64,000 nt of DNA from Vibrio sp. 10N.286.49.B1. GTDB lineage: Bacteria; Pseudomonadota; Gammaproteobacteria; Enterobacterales; Vibrionaceae. Below, piece after piece: positions 9,314-18,639 of the stretch (positions within the stretch are counted from its first letter, which is position 1; each line of letters starts with the position of its first letter). The translations under genes were made by a program, and so were the position numbers. The stretch lies in the NCBI RefSeq assembly GCF_002873335.1, contig NZ_MCUW01000007.1:1-64000 (forward strand), read 5' to 3'. The notes under the pieces are model-generated. The model made no database searches. It was not told the DNA's origin and saw only the letters and a program-made list of their open reading frames with translations.

Positions 9314-10897
9314 TTGACTAATTTTGCTACGCGACTGGAGCAGGTTGCTAAAGACCGGACTGTCTTTAAACAGTTTGGTCGTGGTGTAGAGAGAGAGACG
9401 TTACGATATACAGAAGATGGCCGTTTGGCTATGACGCCTCACCCAATGCAACTTGGCTCTGCTCTGACAAATGAATATATCACTACTGATTTTTCTGAGT
9501 CTTTGCTCGAGTTTATTACGCCGGTATCTCACGATGTAGATACATTGGTAAATCAACTGTCGGATATTCATCATTTTACCCAAGCGAAACTAGACAACGA
9601 AAAGCTATGGCCGCTTTCGATGCCTTGTTATGTTGGCAATGAAGATGACATCGTGCTCGCGCAGTATGGTAGCTCGAATTCAGGAAAAATGAAGACGCTG
9701 TATCGCCAAGGTCTTAAGCATCGCTATGGCAGCTTAATGCAGGTTATTTCCGGTGTGCATTTTAATTTCTCTTTCCCTGAGACATTTTGGGATGCGCTCC
9801 ACGGTGAACAAGAAGAAGCGGATCGTCAGGCCTCTAAGTCGGAAGGGTATTTTGGATTGATCCGAAATTACTATCGCTTTGGTTGGTTGATTCCATACTT
9901 CTTTGGTGCCTCACCAGCGCTATGCAGTTCGTTTGTTCAAGGAAAAGAGTCGGCATTACCCTTTGAAAAGGTAGGTGGGACGCTTTATTTACCAGAGGCT
10001 ACGTCGTTACGGTTAAGTGATCTCGGTTATACAAATAATGCACAAAGCTCGCTTAAAATTGGCTTTAACAGCCTAGGGCAATATCTTGAGGGATTGAATC
10101 AAGCGATTCATACCCCATCGGATGATTTTGCTAAAATCGGCGTGAAAGTGGATGGTGAATATCGTCAATTAAACGACTACGTTCTTCAGATTGAAAATGA
10201 GCTATATGCGCCAATTCGTCCTAAACGTGTCGCTAAAAATGGTGAAAAACCGTCAGAAGCACTTTCTAGAGCGGGTGTTGAGTACATAGAAGTTCGCTCA
10301 CTAGATGTGAACCCGTTCAGCCCAGTAGGAATTACCAAAGAACAAATACGTTTCCTCGACTTGTTTATTACCTGGTGTGCATTGAAAGACTCTGAGCCAA
10401 TGGATGATTGCGAGCTCGAATGCTGGCGTCAAAACTGGAATAAAGTCATTCTTGAAGGTCGTAAAGAAGGGCTAGAGCTCAAAATTGGCTGTGATGGTGA
10501 GAAGCTGAGCAGCCAGCTTTGGGTGAAACGTGTCTTTAAGGACCTGCGTAGCATTGCAGTATTAATGGACGAAGCTCATGGCAGTGATGACTATGTAGCA
10601 GTCTGCGATTTACTTGAGCAATGGAACGAAGACCCAGAGAAAACCATCTCAGGACAGTTACTGTCTATGACAAAAGAGTTGGGCGGCCTAGGCAAGGTTG
10701 GCTGTGAGTTAGGGAAAAAATATCGTGATGCTAATACCGCAGAGCAGTACCGGGTTTATAGCGAAGCCATGATGGAAGATGAGGTAACACGCTCGTTTGC
10801 AGCGCAGAAAGCCATCGAAGCAGCGGATAAGCAAGGATTTGATGAATTTCTAGCGGATTACTTTTCCCATTTACAGTCAAGTAGTGAGTCTAAGTAG
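9314..10897 (+). CDS. gshA: Glutamate-cysteine ligase
   Basis: First enzyme of glutathione synthesis: ATP-dependent joining of the gamma-carboxyl of glutamate to cysteine, in the cytosol. The 527-residue protein matches the proteobacterial GshA type from its first residues ([32 protein letters not shown]) through the [14 protein letters not shown] active-site segment. No ATG is available near the conserved N terminus; the start is TTG, as in E. coli gshA, with only a weak AAGCGA before it. It lies directly upstream of luxS, as in E. coli and Vibrio. Its partner gshB is also in this window (12792-13739). Confidence 0.96.
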   Translation: MTNFATRLEQVAKDRTVFKQFGRGVERETLRYTEDGRLAMTPHPMQLGSALTNEYITTDFSESLLEFITPVSHDVDTLVNQLSDIHHFTQAKLDNEKLWPLSMPCYVGNEDDIVLAQYGSSNSGKMKTLYRQGLKHRYGSLMQVISGVHFNFSFPETFWDALHGEQEEADRQASKSEGYFGLIRNYYRFGWLIPYFFGASPALCSSFVQGKESALPFEKVGGTLYLPEATSLRLSDLGYTNNAQSSLKIGFNSLGQYLEGLNQAIHTPSDDFAKIGVKVDGEYRQLNDYVLQIENELYAPIRPKRVAKNGEKPSEALSRAGVEYIEVRSLDVNPFSPVGITKEQIRFLDLFITWCALKDSEPMDDCELECWRQNWNKVILEGRKEGLELKIGCDGEKLSSQLWVKRVFKDLRSIAVLMDEAHGSDDYVAVCDLLEQWNEDPEKTISGQLLSMTKELGGLGKVGCELGKKYRDANTAEQYRVYSEAMMEDEVTRSFAAQKAIEAADKQGFDEFLADYFSHLQSSSESK

Positions 10898-10936
10898 CAA
10901 CGCACATTTAACAAGCGATTAAGGCACAATAAAGAC

Positions 10937-10965
10937 AAGGTCTGTATTCTTACGATACAGGCCTT
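10937..10965 (+). other. Hairpin between gshA and luxS
   Basis: An 11-bp stem (AAGGTCTGTAT, 10937-10947, with ATACAGGCCTT, 10955-10965, one G-T pair) has no T tract after it. It may be an attenuator or a stabilising 3' end rather than a full terminator. Confidence 0.4.
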
Positions 10966-11045
10966 GCGTCGTCTGTAGTGTCCTTTTACAATCACATTAT
11001 ATTGTCTGGCTTCATTTTGTTTGAGGCCTTAACGGAGAAATTACG

Positions 11046-11564
11046 ATGCCTTTATTGGATAGCTTTACCGTCGATCACACAAAAATGCATGCGCCAGCAG
11101 TACGCGTTGCGAAAACGATGCAAACCCCGAAGGGTGACACGATTACCGTATTTGATCTGCGTTTCACTATTCCGAACAAAGATATCTTGTCAGAAACAGG
11201 AATTCACACACTTGAGCATTTGTATGCTGGATTCATGCGTGCTCACCTAAACGGTGCACAAGTTGAGATTATTGATATCTCTCCAATGGGGTGTCGTACG
11301 GGTTTTTATATGAGCTTGATTGGTACACCATCGGAGTCTGACGTGGCGAAAGCATGGCTAGATTCAATGCAAGATGTATTGAAAGTTGAAAGCCAAAATA
11401 AGATCCCTGAATTGAATGAATACCAATGTGGAACGGCGGCGATGCATTCTCTTGAAGAAGCTAAGTCGATTGCAACGACGATCATTGAGGCGGGTATTCA
11501 GGTTAATAAAAATGACGAATTGGCATTGCCTGATTCAATGTTGCAAGAACTCAAAGTTGACTAG
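11046..11564 (+). CDS. luxS: S-ribosylhomocysteine lyase (autoinducer-2 synthase)
   Basis: Cleaves S-ribosylhomocysteine to homocysteine and DPD, the precursor of the quorum-sensing signal AI-2, as part of the activated methyl cycle fed by metK (also in this window). At 172 residues it has the full-length LuxS layout: metal ligands His54 and His58 in HTLEH and Cys128 in YQCGTAA, and the catalytic Cys83 in [13 protein letters not shown] lies 8 bases before the ATG. A perfect terminator follows, so it is the end of its transcript. Confidence 0.98.
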   Translation: MPLLDSFTVDHTKMHAPAVRVAKTMQTPKGDTITVFDLRFTIPNKDILSETGIHTLEHLYAGFMRAHLNGAQVEIIDISPMGCRTGFYMSLIGTPSESDVAKAWLDSMQDVLKVESQNKIPELNEYQCGTAAMHSLEEAKSIATTIIEAGIQVNKNDELALPDSMLQELKVD

Positions 11565-11640
11565 TCTCCGTGTTGACTCAGAGTTAGTGTGAATTCTGGG
11601 TTAGTGTGGAACGGCAAATTATTGATTCAATTTGAGTGTA

Positions 11641-11667
11641 AAAAAGGATGGCTTTGCCATCCTTTTT
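11641..11667. terminator. Terminator of luxS, possibly bidirectional
   Basis: A perfect 12-bp stem AAAAAGGATGGC / GCCATCCTTTTT around a TTT loop lies between convergent luxS and yqgF. Confidence 0.9.
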
Positions 11668-11746
11668 AGTTTTCTGGGTTGCTTAAATGAAGAGGCTCAC
11701 CAACAACCGTGGTTCACGTGTTTACTGCATTTACTGCAGGAGCCGG

Positions 11747-12172
11747 TTATCCCCACTGTGCCTCAAACCAACTTTCTAAGATAACGACGGCAGACTGGCA
11801 GTCGACATTCCCTTTTGATAGCGCTTTGTATCCTCCCATACTGAAGAGATCGGCTCGAGCTTCGGTTGTAGAGAGTCGCTCATCTTGCAGCTCTACCGGT
11901 AAACCAAATCGACCGTGAAGTCGATTCGCAAACTTCTTTGCTTTTGGGGTGATGGTGTCGAGATCCTTGCCGTGCAGATCCGTCGGTAAACCGACAACAA
12001 TCAGGTTGGGTTGCCATTCTTTGATTGTTTTTTCAATATCGTCCCAGTTTGGAATGCCTTCTTTAGCTTTAAATGCCTTCAGTGGGTTTGCTGTCCCAGT
12101 GACTTCTTGCCCAATGGCACTGCCAATGCTTTTTGTTCCAAAATCAAAGGCGAGTATGGTTCTTGCTGTCAT
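11747..12172 (-). CDS. yqgF: YqgF/RuvX family RNase H-fold nuclease
   Basis: Putative Holliday junction resolvase also implicated in processing the 5' end of pre-16S rRNA. The 141-residue protein has the RNase H-like fold marks: first Asp in [11 protein letters not shown], Glu/Asp in the GLPTDLHG and [10 protein letters not shown] stretches. It starts two bases after the yqgE stop and is downstream in the minus-strand run gshB-yqgE-yqgF, the same order as in E. coli. Length is usual for the family. Which in vivo role dominates is debated in the literature. Confidence 0.94.
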   Translation of the reverse strand: MTARTILAFDFGTKSIGSAIGQEVTGTANPLKAFKAKEGIPNWDDIEKTIKEWQPNLIVVGLPTDLHGKDLDTITPKAKKFANRLHGRFGLPVELQDERLSTTEARADLFSMGGYKALSKGNVDCQSAVVILESWFEAQWG

Positions 12173-12174
12173 GA

Positions 12175-12744
12175 CTATGCGTGTCCAACTTGAGTGGAGA
12201 GTTGAGCTATATCAATACCAAGCATCTGAACAGCACTGTGCCAACGATCCTTGACGGGCGTGTCGAAGATAACACTAGTGTCAGCCTCGATCGTCAACCA
12301 AGAATTGTCTGCTAATTCCGTCTCTAATTGACCGGCATCCCAGCCCGCGTAACCGAGCGCAACTAAATAGTCCTCTGGCTGAGCATCGGTGCCTAACACG
12401 GCGAGGATATCCTTTGACGTCGTGACGGAAAGTTTCTCGGTGATCTGAATGCTGGATTGATATTTGTCTTTTGGTTTATGCAGAATAAAGCCACGGTCTT
12501 CAGAGACAGGGCCACCGTTGATAACGGGCTCTTCTAAACTTTTACTGTGCTGAATTTGAGAGGCGATCGGTAGATCGTTTTGCACCTGTAAAAGCATGCT
12601 TGCTACCGTGACATCAATAGGGGTATTGATGATGATACCCATAGCACCGTCATTATTGTGTTCGCACACGTAAACGACCGTACGTTGAAAGTAGGGATCT
12701 TTCATACCTGGCATTGCCACGAGGAAGTGGTTTGCTAAGTTCAT
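12175..12744 (-). CDS. yqgE: YqgE/AlgH family protein
   Basis: A 189-residue soluble protein of the DUF179 (YqgE/AlgH) family, recognised by [28 protein letters not shown] and [13 protein letters not shown] stretches. The family is linked to AlgH of Pseudomonas but has no agreed biochemical function. ATG 12744 is chosen because AGGAGG lies 4 bases before it; a longer reading from 12759 would place that ribosome site inside the gene. Conserved pairing with yqgF is seen across gammaproteobacteria. Confidence 0.92.
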   Translation of the reverse strand: MNLANHFLVAMPGMKDPYFQRTVVYVCEHNNDGAMGIIINTPIDVTVASMLLQVQNDLPIASQIQHSKSLEEPVINGGPVSEDRGFILHKPKDKYQSSIQITEKLSVTTSKDILAVLGTDAQPEDYLVALGYAGWDAGQLETELADNSWLTIEADTSVIFDTPVKDRWHSAVQMLGIDIAQLSTQVGHA

Positions 12745-12791
12745 TTTGCCTCCTAACACTGATGGTTTGATCTGAGAGGGTTAGCTCTCGA

Positions 12792-13739
12792 TTATTTACC
12801 TAATCGGCGTTCAATTGCATCCATGAGTTTACCCGTGATAGAAACATCAAATGCGGCTTCGATCTCACGGATACAAGTAGGGCTCGTTACATTGATTTCT
12901 GTGAGTTTGTCTCCAATGACATCAAGGCCTACAAAGATTAACCCTTTTTCCTTTAAAGTAGGAGCGACAGCAAGCGCAATCTGCTTATCTGTCTCACTTA
13001 ATGGACGCGCTTCACCTGTGCCACCTGCAGCAAGGTTACCACGCGTTTCTCCCTTGGCTGGGATGCGTGCCAAGCAGTAGGGCATTGGCTCTCCATCTAC
13101 CACAAGGATGCGTTTGTCTCCATTACTGATATCAGGAACAAACGTCTGCGCCATTGCGTAGTTTTGTCCGTGATTGGTCAGGGTTTCAATGATGACAGAA
13201 ACATTCGGGTCATCTTGTTTTACGCGGAAAATAGAGGCTCCGCCCATTCCATCCAGTGGTTTTAAGATCACATCCCCATGCGTATCACGAAACGCTTTAA
13301 TTTTTTCGGCTTTACGGGTCACGATAGTCGTTGGCGTCAGCTCAGGGAACCAGGCGGTAAAAAGCTTTTCATTACAATCACGTAAGCTTTGAGGCTTGTT
13401 GACAATAAGTGTGCCTTTTTCTTCCGCTCTTTCTAGGATGTAAGTCGCGTAGATAAACTCGGTATCAAAAGGGGGATCTTTACGCATTAACACCGCATCA
13501 AGCTCAGATAATTCGATTGTTTGTTCTGAGTCGAACTCATACCAACCATTAGGGTCTTCTATTAACGTCACCACTTTAGTGTCGGCAACGGCAACGCCTT
13601 GGTCAAGGTGCAGATCTTGCATTTCCATATAGTGGATTTCATATCCGCGACGCTGTGCTTCGAGCATCATGGCAAAGCTAGAGTCTTTTTTGATGTTAAT
13701 AGACGAGATTGGGTCCATTACAATGCCGAGTTTAATCAT
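12792..13739 (-). CDS. gshB: Glutathione synthase
   Basis: Second enzyme of glutathione synthesis: joins glycine to gamma-glutamylcysteine with ATP. The 315-residue ATP-grasp protein begins MIKLGIVMDPISSINIKKDSSF and carries the DVILKPLDGMGGASIFR phosphate-binding region (about residues 155-171), VDGEPMPYCLARIPAKGETRGN and the C-terminal GLDVIGDKLTEINVTSPT metal/ATP site. It follows rsmE closely (13 bases) and precedes yqgE, an arrangement shared with E. coli. Confidence 0.97.
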   Translation of the reverse strand: MIKLGIVMDPISSINIKKDSSFAMMLEAQRRGYEIHYMEMQDLHLDQGVAVADTKVVTLIEDPNGWYEFDSEQTIELSELDAVLMRKDPPFDTEFIYATYILERAEEKGTLIVNKPQSLRDCNEKLFTAWFPELTPTTIVTRKAEKIKAFRDTHGDVILKPLDGMGGASIFRVKQDDPNVSVIIETLTNHGQNYAMAQTFVPDISNGDKRILVVDGEPMPYCLARIPAKGETRGNLAAGGTGEARPLSETDKQIALAVAPTLKEKGLIFVGLDVIGDKLTEINVTSPTCIREIEAAFDVSITGKLMDAIERRLGK

Positions 13740-13752
13740 GTTCGTTCTCCAG

Positions 13753-14484
13753 TTAGCCTAAATCGCCGAAGCGTACTTGAAGAGCGGTGATCGCTGTTAA
13801 TGCAGCGGTTTCCGTTCTGAGTACGCGAGGACCAAGCAGGGTTTCTTCAAATTGGTATTGTTCAGTCATTTCGATCTCTTGTGGTGAGAGTCCGCCTTCT
13901 GGGCCAATTAATAGTCTTACTTTTTTGATTGGCTCGGGAAGGGTATTTATCGAATATTGAGCACGAGGATGTAGATTGAGCTTCAGTGCATCTGAGGGCT
14001 CTGCACACCATTGTTCTAAGGGCATAATAGGTCGTATGGTGGGGATGGTATTCCGACCACACTGCTCACAGGCACTGATCGCGATCTTTTGCCATTGCTG
14101 CATTTTCTTTTCAAAACGTTTGGGGTCAAGTTTGACACCACAACGTTCAGAAATAAGAGGGGTGATAGTATTTACACCTAATTCAACCGATTTCTGAATG
14201 GTAAATTCCATCTTGTCACCACGAGAGATCACTTGACCAAGATGTAAATCGAGAGGAGATTCGATACTGTTCGCTATTTTTTTCGTGAGCATGACAGTGA
14301 CGGATTTTTTTGTTACCTCATGAATTGTTGCAGGAAATTCATGGTCACTGCCGTCAAAGAGCAATACATCTTGGCCTTCTTTCATGCGCAATACGCGTCC
14401 GATATGATTTGAGGCTTCCTCGCTAAGAGCAAGTGTGCCCAAGCTTTCAATGGACTCTGGGTGATAAATACGAGGTATACGCAT
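13753..14484 (-). CDS. rsmE: 16S rRNA m3U1498 methyltransferase
   Basis: SAM-dependent methyltransferase that modifies U1498 of 16S rRNA. The 243-residue protein has an N-terminal PUA-like RNA-binding part ([23 protein letters not shown]) and a C-terminal SPOUT knot with [16 protein letters not shown] and [15 protein letters not shown] as the cofactor pocket. The ATG at 14484 gives the usual family N terminus with GGAAG 8 bases upstream; the extension to 14532 is not conserved in style. Co-directional with gshB. Confidence 0.95.
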   Translation of the reverse strand: MRIPRIYHPESIESLGTLALSEEASNHIGRVLRMKEGQDVLLFDGSDHEFPATIHEVTKKSVTVMLTKKIANSIESPLDLHLGQVISRGDKMEFTIQKSVELGVNTITPLISERCGVKLDPKRFEKKMQQWQKIAISACEQCGRNTIPTIRPIMPLEQWCAEPSDALKLNLHPRAQYSINTLPEPIKKVRLLIGPEGGLSPQEIEMTEQYQFEETLLGPRVLRTETAALTAITALQVRFGDLG

Positions 14485-14582
14485 AATGACTTCCGACGGA
14501 CAAAAAGGTGTAGAGATATAACATGGATGCAAGCCCTAGAAATTACAAGGGCTTGCTAACGAAAATTATGCCTGAGCGAGTG

Positions 14583-15293
14583 TTATGACCCGTTCTGACA
14601 AGCCTCTGCGACGTAAGGGTTACGGTTGCCCTGGCGGGCTGCAATTCTCTTGTCGCGTTCACACTCCCAAGCATCTGCCGGATACGTTCGATTCCAAGCA
14701 TTCATTAACTGGGTTTGCTGCTTTGATAGTGTAAAACCATACTCTTGGCTCATATACAAATACGTGCGAGCGATCGACCCTCTTGCTCTGTCTGGAGGCA
14801 TGACTTTGCGTTGCTTAAAGTTTACCTGCATTTCACACCGCCCATAGCTGACACCATCAATGCCATTCCACTGACTGAAATTGTAGTTTGAACGGTCGCC
14901 ATTTACCTCGCCAATCGTCGGGGTCAAGTTATGAAGGTCGGCTTCCATTAGGCGAAATGTTTTGTCATTTTTAGTGCAGTTCTTTCGTCCCCCCTCTTGC
15001 CAGCATTGACGCTGGTGGCCAAATTGCCAAGCGGGTACAACGTGTTCCCATTCAATGCGACTCGCCCGCTTTTGCTGCTTTCGGACTTGGTAACCACAAG
15101 AGGCGAGATCGGGTGTCCCTTTTTTACCTTGCCATTGAATGTCACAGCCACAATAGAAGCTGACAGGATGATCGGCATAGATTTTTACCGCCTGCCTTTT
15201 TGCCGAACTAAAACTGCTCGGTGGTGCTGAAAAAGCCTGCTGAGGAATAAAAATTAACCCGATTAAGGAGAGTAAAATGAGATAAATTTTCAT
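14583..15293 (-). CDS. endA: Endonuclease I (periplasmic or secreted DNase)
   Basis: Non-specific double-strand endonuclease, 236 residues. A signal peptide ([22 protein letters not shown]) directs it out of the cytoplasm. The endonuclease I domain shows [39 protein letters not shown] and the Cys residues that form stabilising disulfides in vibrio Dns-type enzymes; the His of EHVVP and the Asn/Glu of the second stretch are the catalytic and metal positions. In vibrios the homologous Dns degrades extracellular DNA and limits natural transformation. Confidence 0.94.
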   Translation of the reverse strand: MKIYLILLSLIGLIFIPQQAFSAPPSSFSSAKRQAVKIYADHPVSFYCGCDIQWQGKKGTPDLASCGYQVRKQQKRASRIEWEHVVPAWQFGHQRQCWQEGGRKNCTKNDKTFRLMEADLHNLTPTIGEVNGDRSNYNFSQWNGIDGVSYGRCEMQVNFKQRKVMPPDRARGSIARTYLYMSQEYGFTLSKQQTQLMNAWNRTYPADAWECERDKRIAARQGNRNPYVAEACQNGS

Positions 15294-15423
15294 TAAATAG
15301 TCTGAGATAAGTACGAGATAACCTAGTGTAGATCGCGTTATTAATGATGACTACTAACTTAATGATTATTAACCTAGGAAGCGGGTAGATTCGCTTGAGT
15401 TGAATTTTTATGATGCACAGGGT

Positions 15424-15930
15424 TTAGCCTTGCTGGCCAGAATAGCGCAGTGCTTCGTGACATTTAATACATCGATAACTCGCTTGCTGCCGTTGTACTT
15501 TATTGTGTCTTCGAATCGTTAAAGGGTAGGTACTGCACTGGCAGTGATACTCAAAAACTTTGCCCTGAACAGAAGAGATATCCATTTGGTGGGTTGTCTT
15601 TGGAATGACTTTAAACACGTTATGCATGATAGCTTGCCAGTGTTTACCGTGAGGGGGAACACGACCATATAGCTTAAATGCCAGCAGGTGCGCGACTTCA
15701 TGAGGAATGACTTCCTCGATGAATGCATCTTGATTCTCACTAAAGAGGATGGGATTCAATCGAATCTCCCAAGGCTGTAAATAGGCTTTTCCTGCCGTTT
15801 TTCCTTTGAGTTTAAAACTGAGTGATGGGATAGGGAATGTCTGTTGAAAATACTGCTCAGCAACCGATATGCAATGAGCCAGCCGTTTTGATGCTAAGTA
15901 TTGTAAATCTGTAGATAACGACGGATGCAC
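15424..15930 (-). CDS. sprT: SprT-like zinc metalloprotease family protein
   Basis: A 168-residue member of the SprT (SprT-like, COG3091) family. The HEVAH zinc motif (IEEVIPHEVAHLLAFKLYG) is followed by GKHWQAIMHNVFK, and a C-terminal zinc ribbon is seen as YHCQCS and YRCIKCHEAL. Bacterial SprT has no established substrate; the eukaryotic relative Spartan cleaves DNA-protein crosslinks. It is a neighbour of endA, as in E. coli, with 130 bases between them. Confidence 0.9.
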   Translation of the reverse strand: MHPSLSTDLQYLASKRLAHCISVAEQYFQQTFPIPSLSFKLKGKTAGKAYLQPWEIRLNPILFSENQDAFIEEVIPHEVAHLLAFKLYGRVPPHGKHWQAIMHNVFKVIPKTTHQMDISSVQGKVFEYHCQCSTYPLTIRRHNKVQRQQASYRCIKCHEALRYSGQQG

Positions 15931-15941
15931 ACCGAAAACCC

Positions 15942-15966
15942 AATAACGCCCAAAGAGGGCGTTATT
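15942..15966 (-). terminator. Hairpin, possible terminator after the DUF2189 gene
   Basis: A perfect 10-bp stem (AATAACGCCC, 15942-15951, with GGGCGTTATT, 15957-15966) lies between the DUF2189 gene and sprT on the minus strand. The downstream T run is short (GGGTTTTC), so termination is likely to be partial. Confidence 0.45.
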
Positions 15967-15997
15967 GTATTGTAGTCCATGAGTAAATCAAGCAAGG

Positions 15998-16792
15998 CTA
16001 AGGATGGTGGCGTTTCTTTATCACCTCGTGGTACGCATGCCAGGTTCCATAACCAAGGATAGGCATGGTTATCATCATCCCTAAGCCAAAGGTAGCAAAT
16101 CCGATAAGGATTCCACCACAGATTATAAATGCCCATACCACCATGGCTGGGATATTGGATTTGACGGCATTGAAACTGGTAAACACCGCTGTCATTACAT
16201 CGACTCTACGTTCCATCATTAAAGGAATCGAGAAGGCTGACAAGCTGAATATAACACTGGCTATCACCAAACCAATCACAGAGCCTGTGATAAGAAATGG
16301 TGCAAATTCAGTTAACGGAGCACCTTGTACGGAAGGGTATAGGGCGTGCAGTAGCGCGGCTATTCGCATCCAAAATATCATGGTGACGGCAAGCAATACG
16401 GCAAAAGCCCATTGCGAGGTTGAGTTACGGCCAATGGCTTTCATTGAATGAAACAGGCTGGCTTTGTGACCTTTTTCTCTTTCCCAAGCCGCGTCATAAA
16501 GCCCAAGCGCGAGGAAAGGGCCAATGAGCATATAGACGACTAGGCTTGGCATGATAACAAGATGGGTACCTTGCCATTGTACAAGCTGAACTATCGCCAC
16601 GGCAGCGGCGGTAAAACATAGCCCGTAAAATGCGCTAATAACGGGCATTTTTACTAAGTCATGAAGCCCAAGTGCCAGCCAATGAAAAGGCGCAGAAATA
16701 CTCACTTGGTTACAAGGTATGGTTTTAGCGTAATCTTGATCTTTGACTTCGTGTTTTTTTTGGAAGTCTTCAGTCTGAGCGGTTCGAGGCAT
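15998..16792 (-). CDS. DUF2189 family integral membrane protein
   Basis: A 264-residue membrane protein of unknown function, recognised as DUF2189 by the opening amphipathic region (IPCNQVSISAPFHWLALGLHDL) and about six hydrophobic helices, including GPFLALGLYDAAWEREKG between helices two and three. A short polar N-terminal tail precedes the first helix. ATG 16792 is chosen because GGGAGG precedes it by 4 bases. It sits between sprT and metK, a position not occupied by this family in E. coli. No function is assigned. Confidence 0.8.
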   Translation of the reverse strand: MPRTAQTEDFQKKHEVKDQDYAKTIPCNQVSISAPFHWLALGLHDLVKMPVISAFYGLCFTAAAVAIVQLVQWQGTHLVIMPSLVVYMLIGPFLALGLYDAAWEREKGHKASLFHSMKAIGRNSTSQWAFAVLLAVTMIFWMRIAALLHALYPSVQGAPLTEFAPFLITGSVIGLVIASVIFSLSAFSIPLMMERRVDVMTAVFTSFNAVKSNIPAMVVWAFIICGGILIGFATFGLGMMITMPILGYGTWHAYHEVIKKRHHP

Positions 16793-17157
16793 ATGTCCTC
16801 CCTGATTTGACAATCTGGCCTTCGTCTCTGATGTCGGGAAATGAACGATTGTTGTGAGCTTTATCGCTCACGATTTGGCGCAACGTGTTCCCATAATAGA
16901 GTCGGGATGCGTGATGATGAGTTCGTGTAATTCTCATTCTGCATCGGTCCTCTTATGGTTAACTATTGACCGAGACGGAAGAAAACACAATTTTTTGCTG
17001 GATAGAAAAGACGTGTTACAAGTGTTGGGTTAACAAATTTGCAACAAAGCGGTTGAAATAGTTGAAGTTAATATATTTTACGCTGAAGTAAAAAAGCCCT
17101 TATCAATTGATAAGGGCTTTTTAGTCTTTGAACTTAGTTATTGCGTGGAATTAATCG
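16793..17157. other. Gap between the DUF2189 gene and metK
   Basis: The 365 bases hold the metK terminator at 17091-17122. The remaining stretch should contain the promoter of the DUF2189 gene on the minus strand, but no convincing -10/-35 pair is visible, and no small gene was recognised. Confidence 0.5.
17091..17122. terminator. Terminator of metK
   Basis: A perfect 32-base palindrome with AAAAAGCCCTTATC as left arm and its complement ending in TTTTT as right arm, centred on CAATTG. It begins 35 bases past the metK stop on the minus strand. Confidence 0.92.
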
Positions 17158-18312
17158 CTATTTGATGCCAGCGAAATCACGCAGCATTGCTGCTTTGTCT
17201 GTCGCTTCCCAAGGGAATTCTTCACGACCGAAGTGACCATAAGCTGCGGTTTGTTTGTAGATAGGCTGAAGCAGGTTCAGCATCTCTTGAAGACCATATG
17301 GACGTAGGTCGAAGTTCTGACGAACCGCTTCAATGATGATGTCGTGAGCGACTTTCTCAGTACCAAACGTTTCCACCATGATTGACGTAGGATCAGCAAC
17401 ACCAATGGCGTAAGACAGTTGAATCTCACAACGATCTGCCATGCCCGCAGCAACAATGTTTTTCGCTACGTAACGTGCTGCGTATGCGGCACTGCGGTCA
17501 ACTTTTGATGGATCTTTACCAGAGAATGCACCACCACCGTGACGCGCTGCGCCGCCGTACGTATCAACGATGATCTTACGACCCGTAAGACCACAGTCAC
17601 CCATAGGGCCGCCGATAACAAAACGACCGGTTGGGTTGATGAAGAAGTTGGTGTCTTTGTTAATCCACTCTGCTGGAAGAACTGGCTTGATGATCTCTTC
17701 CATTACCGCTTCACGAAGATCAGGTGTTGTGACTGAATCGCAGTGTTGTGTTGAAAGCACAACCGCATCGATACCAACAATCTTACCTTGGTCGTATTGG
17801 AAGGTAACTTGAGATTTCGCATCTGGGCGAAGGAAATCAAGTTTGCCGCTCTTACGAACTTCAGCTTGCTTTTTAACAAGTAGGTGAGAGTAAGTAATAG
17901 GAGCCGGCATTAGGATAGGCGTTTCGTTAGTTGCATAACCAAACATGATGCCTTGGTCGCCAGCGCCTTGATCTTTAGGATCGGCTTTATCAACACCTTG
18001 GTTGATGTCTGGAGATTGTTTACCAATCGTGTTCAGTACGGCACAAGAATCAGCGTCAAAGCCCATATCTGAGTGAACGTAGCCGATTTCGCGAACGGTT
18101 TCACGAGTGATCTCTTCGATGTCTACCCACGCTGAGGTCGTGACTTCACCACCAACCATTACCATGCCAGTCTTTACGTAAGTTTCACAAGCAACACGCG
18201 CTTTCGGGTCTTGCTCTAGAATTGCGTCAAGTACAGCATCAGAAATTTGGTCAGCAATTTTATCAGGATGTCCTTCTGATACGGATTCAGAAGTGAACAG
18301 GTGCTTAGCCAT
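17158..18312 (-). CDS. metK: S-adenosylmethionine synthetase
   Basis: Makes SAM from methionine and ATP; SAM feeds the methyltransferases here (rsmE, rlmD) and, via S-adenosylhomocysteine, luxS. The 384-residue protein has the three-domain layout with [19 protein letters not shown] at the N terminus, [12 protein letters not shown] (ATP signature 1) and [16 protein letters not shown] (signature 2). ATG 18312 gives the canonical [16 protein letters not shown] start, with GGAG 5 bases upstream; in-frame sequence to 18345 is leader. A MetJ operator lies about 75-95 bases upstream. Confidence 0.98.
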   Translation of the reverse strand: MAKHLFTSESVSEGHPDKIADQISDAVLDAILEQDPKARVACETYVKTGMVMVGGEVTTSAWVDIEEITRETVREIGYVHSDMGFDADSCAVLNTIGKQSPDINQGVDKADPKDQGAGDQGIMFGYATNETPILMPAPITYSHLLVKKQAEVRKSGKLDFLRPDAKSQVTFQYDQGKIVGIDAVVLSTQHCDSVTTPDLREAVMEEIIKPVLPAEWINKDTNFFINPTGRFVIGGPMGDCGLTGRKIIVDTYGGAARHGGGAFSGKDPSKVDRSAAYAARYVAKNIVAAGMADRCEIQLSYAIGVADPTSIMVETFGTEKVAHDIIIEAVRQNFDLRPYGLQEMLNLLQPIYKQTAAYGHFGREEFPWEATDKAAMLRDFAGIK

Positions 18313-18337
18313 GAGAGCTCCAATTACAGTTAATAAA

Positions 18338-18357
18338 GCCAGCAATATTGTGCTGGC
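18338..18357 (-). other. Hairpin in the metK leader
   Basis: GCCAGCA-N6-TGCTGGC forms a perfect 7-bp stem in the metK 5' untranslated region, 26 bases before the start codon. It is too simple for a known SAM riboswitch. Confidence 0.4.
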
Positions 18358-18383
18358 CTATAAAAAATTCAATGATATTTTGT

Positions 18384-18407
18384 AGGTGTATCTACATCTA
18401 GACGTCT
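18384..18407. promoter_or_regulatory. MetJ operator (tandem met boxes) upstream of metK
   Basis: Three contiguous 8-base units, AGGTGTAT, CTACATCT and AGACGTCT, match the met-box consensus AGACGTCT at 5, 5 and 8 of 8 positions. Tandem met boxes are how MetJ with SAM binds, and metK is a classical MetJ target. Repression of metK is inferred; an effect on the divergent tkt is possible but less likely. Confidence 0.85.
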
Positions 18408-18457
18408 ATTTTAATCATCGATGTGTGAGAATCAAGCGATTTTTAATTTTAAGTTAT

Positions 18458-18473
18458 AGCCAAACGTTTGCGC
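18458..18473. promoter_or_regulatory. PurR-like box upstream of tkt
   Basis: AGCCAAACGTTTGCGC matches 10 of 12 specified bases of the PurR consensus ANGCAANCGTTTNCNT. It lies about 165 bases before the tkt start. Regulation by PurR is inference. Confidence 0.4.
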
Positions 18474-18639
18474 ATTTTAAGGTAGATAGGGGTGTAACGT
18501 GCAAAAAAACACAGCAAAAGTACTCAAAATATCGGTAAAAAGTTTGCAGAGGTTAGGGGGCTTTGCGACAATGCTTGCCGCTGATTATTGTTCAGCAAGG
18601 AATCAACTTGAAATTCGCTTAATGCACTCAGGAGCAGAC

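Noticed and set aside
10978..11250. A 90-residue frame overlapping luxS
   Set aside because: It is in a different frame from the complete, conserved luxS gene and has no family features.
18338..18407. A possible SAM riboswitch in the metK leader
   Set aside because: Only one 7-bp hairpin is present; the region is explained by a MetJ operator and does not form a multi-helix SAM fold.
18499..18639. A 47-residue N-terminal extension of transketolase from GTG 18499
   Set aside because: The conserved transketolase N terminus starts at ATG 18640 with a good ribosome site, and the extension contains the leader and no family homology.
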